From NCBI GenBank assembly GCA_027295245.1, contig JAPULF010000314.1, positions 1 to 5,674 of the forward strand: 5,674 nucleotides of DNA, given 5' to 3'. Shown here piece after piece: positions 5,419 to 5,674 of this stretch. A program made the translations under genes and the position numbers. Every line of letters begins with the position of its first letter. The stretch's first letter is position 1. The notes below the pieces were generated by a model. It had not been told where the DNA came from, did not search any database, and saw only the letters and a program-made list of their open reading frames with translations. Origin of the DNA: Planctomycetota bacterium. GTDB taxonomy: Bacteria; Planctomycetota; Phycisphaerae; UBA1845; UTPLA1.

Positions 5419-5674
5419 TCAGCCGGATTTGCGTAGCAACTCGACCAACTCGGCCATGTCGTCCGGCATCGGAGCCTCGAGTTCCAACCGCGTCTGGCGG
5501 ATCGGATGTGTCACGACCAATCGGTGGGCGTGAAGCATTTGGCGGTTGAAACGCGGCTCTTCAGGATCGCCCGGTCGGCCGGTGACGTCGCGAATCGAGA
5601 CGTGTCGGCCGCCGTAGAACGGGTCACCGACGACGGGATGTCCGATGTGAGACATGTGTATGCGAAGCTGGTGA
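5419..5674 (-). CDS. RluA-family RNA pseudouridine synthase, C-terminal part (5' end outside window)
   Basis: Only the last 84 residues are present; the frame is open through the right edge, so the ATG at 5655 is internal and not a start. HQLRIHMSHIGHPVVGD followed by PFYGG is the highly conserved C-terminal signature of the RluA/RluC/RluD pseudouridine synthases. It is followed by the family's RQMLHAHRLVVTHP segment, which packs against the catalytic core. These enzymes convert specific uridines of rRNA or tRNA to pseudouridine in the cytoplasm. The catalytic aspartate (in the HRLDxxTSG motif) and any S4 domain would lie beyond the window, so the subfamily and RNA target cannot be decided. 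The protein ends normally with LVELLRKSG and a stop. The zinc-ribbon/DUF4190 gene follows on the same strand after 96 bases. Confidence 0.93.
   Translation of the reverse strand, partial: HQLRIHMSHIGHPVVGDPFYGGRHVSIRDVTGRPGDPEEPRFNRQMLHAHRLVVTHPIRQTRLELEAPMPDDMAELVELLRKSG

Overview
The window looks like chromosomal DNA from a GC-rich Planctomycetota-type bacterium. That assignment is an inference from protein families. It rests on a CRTAC1-type FG-GAP/UnbV propeller followed by a TPR protein, on a zinc-ribbon/DUF4190 protein ending in the 'NVLFADGHV' signature of planctomycete pilin-like proteins, and on several very small secreted or lipidated proteins of unknown function. I see no mobile element, CRISPR array, rRNA or convincing tRNA.

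Left part (1-1164, minus strand). Reading leftwards there is a doubtful 83-codon gene with a GTG start and a strong ribosome binding site (913-1164). Sixteen bases later comes a 100-residue secreted protein (594-896), then a gene-free stretch holding a strong stem-loop (322-369), then a 67-residue lipoprotein (96-299). None can be given a function.

Middle part (about 1250-4495, plus strand). A near-consensus housekeeping promoter (1250-1278) should give a leader of about 175 bases containing a stable bulged hairpin. It precedes a two-gene unit: a 614-residue membrane-anchored or secreted seven-bladed FG-GAP propeller with a C-terminal ASPIC/UnbV domain, and a 396-residue membrane-anchored TPR protein. 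The two overlap by four bases (GTGA), so they are probably translationally coupled and may act together outside the cytoplasm.

Right part (4531-5674, minus strand, convergent with the TPR gene). The C-terminal 84 residues of an RluA-family pseudouridine synthase enter from the right edge. They are followed, after 96 bases with a possible promoter, by a 263-residue zinc-ribbon/DUF4190/pilin-like protein. The ribosome binding site of that gene lies inside a perfect inverted repeat.

The observations most worth a second look are the fused zinc-ribbon/DUF4190/pseudopilin-like protein, the Shine-Dalgarno hairpin in front of it, the propeller-TPR pair with its structured leader, and the small secreted-protein genes on the left.
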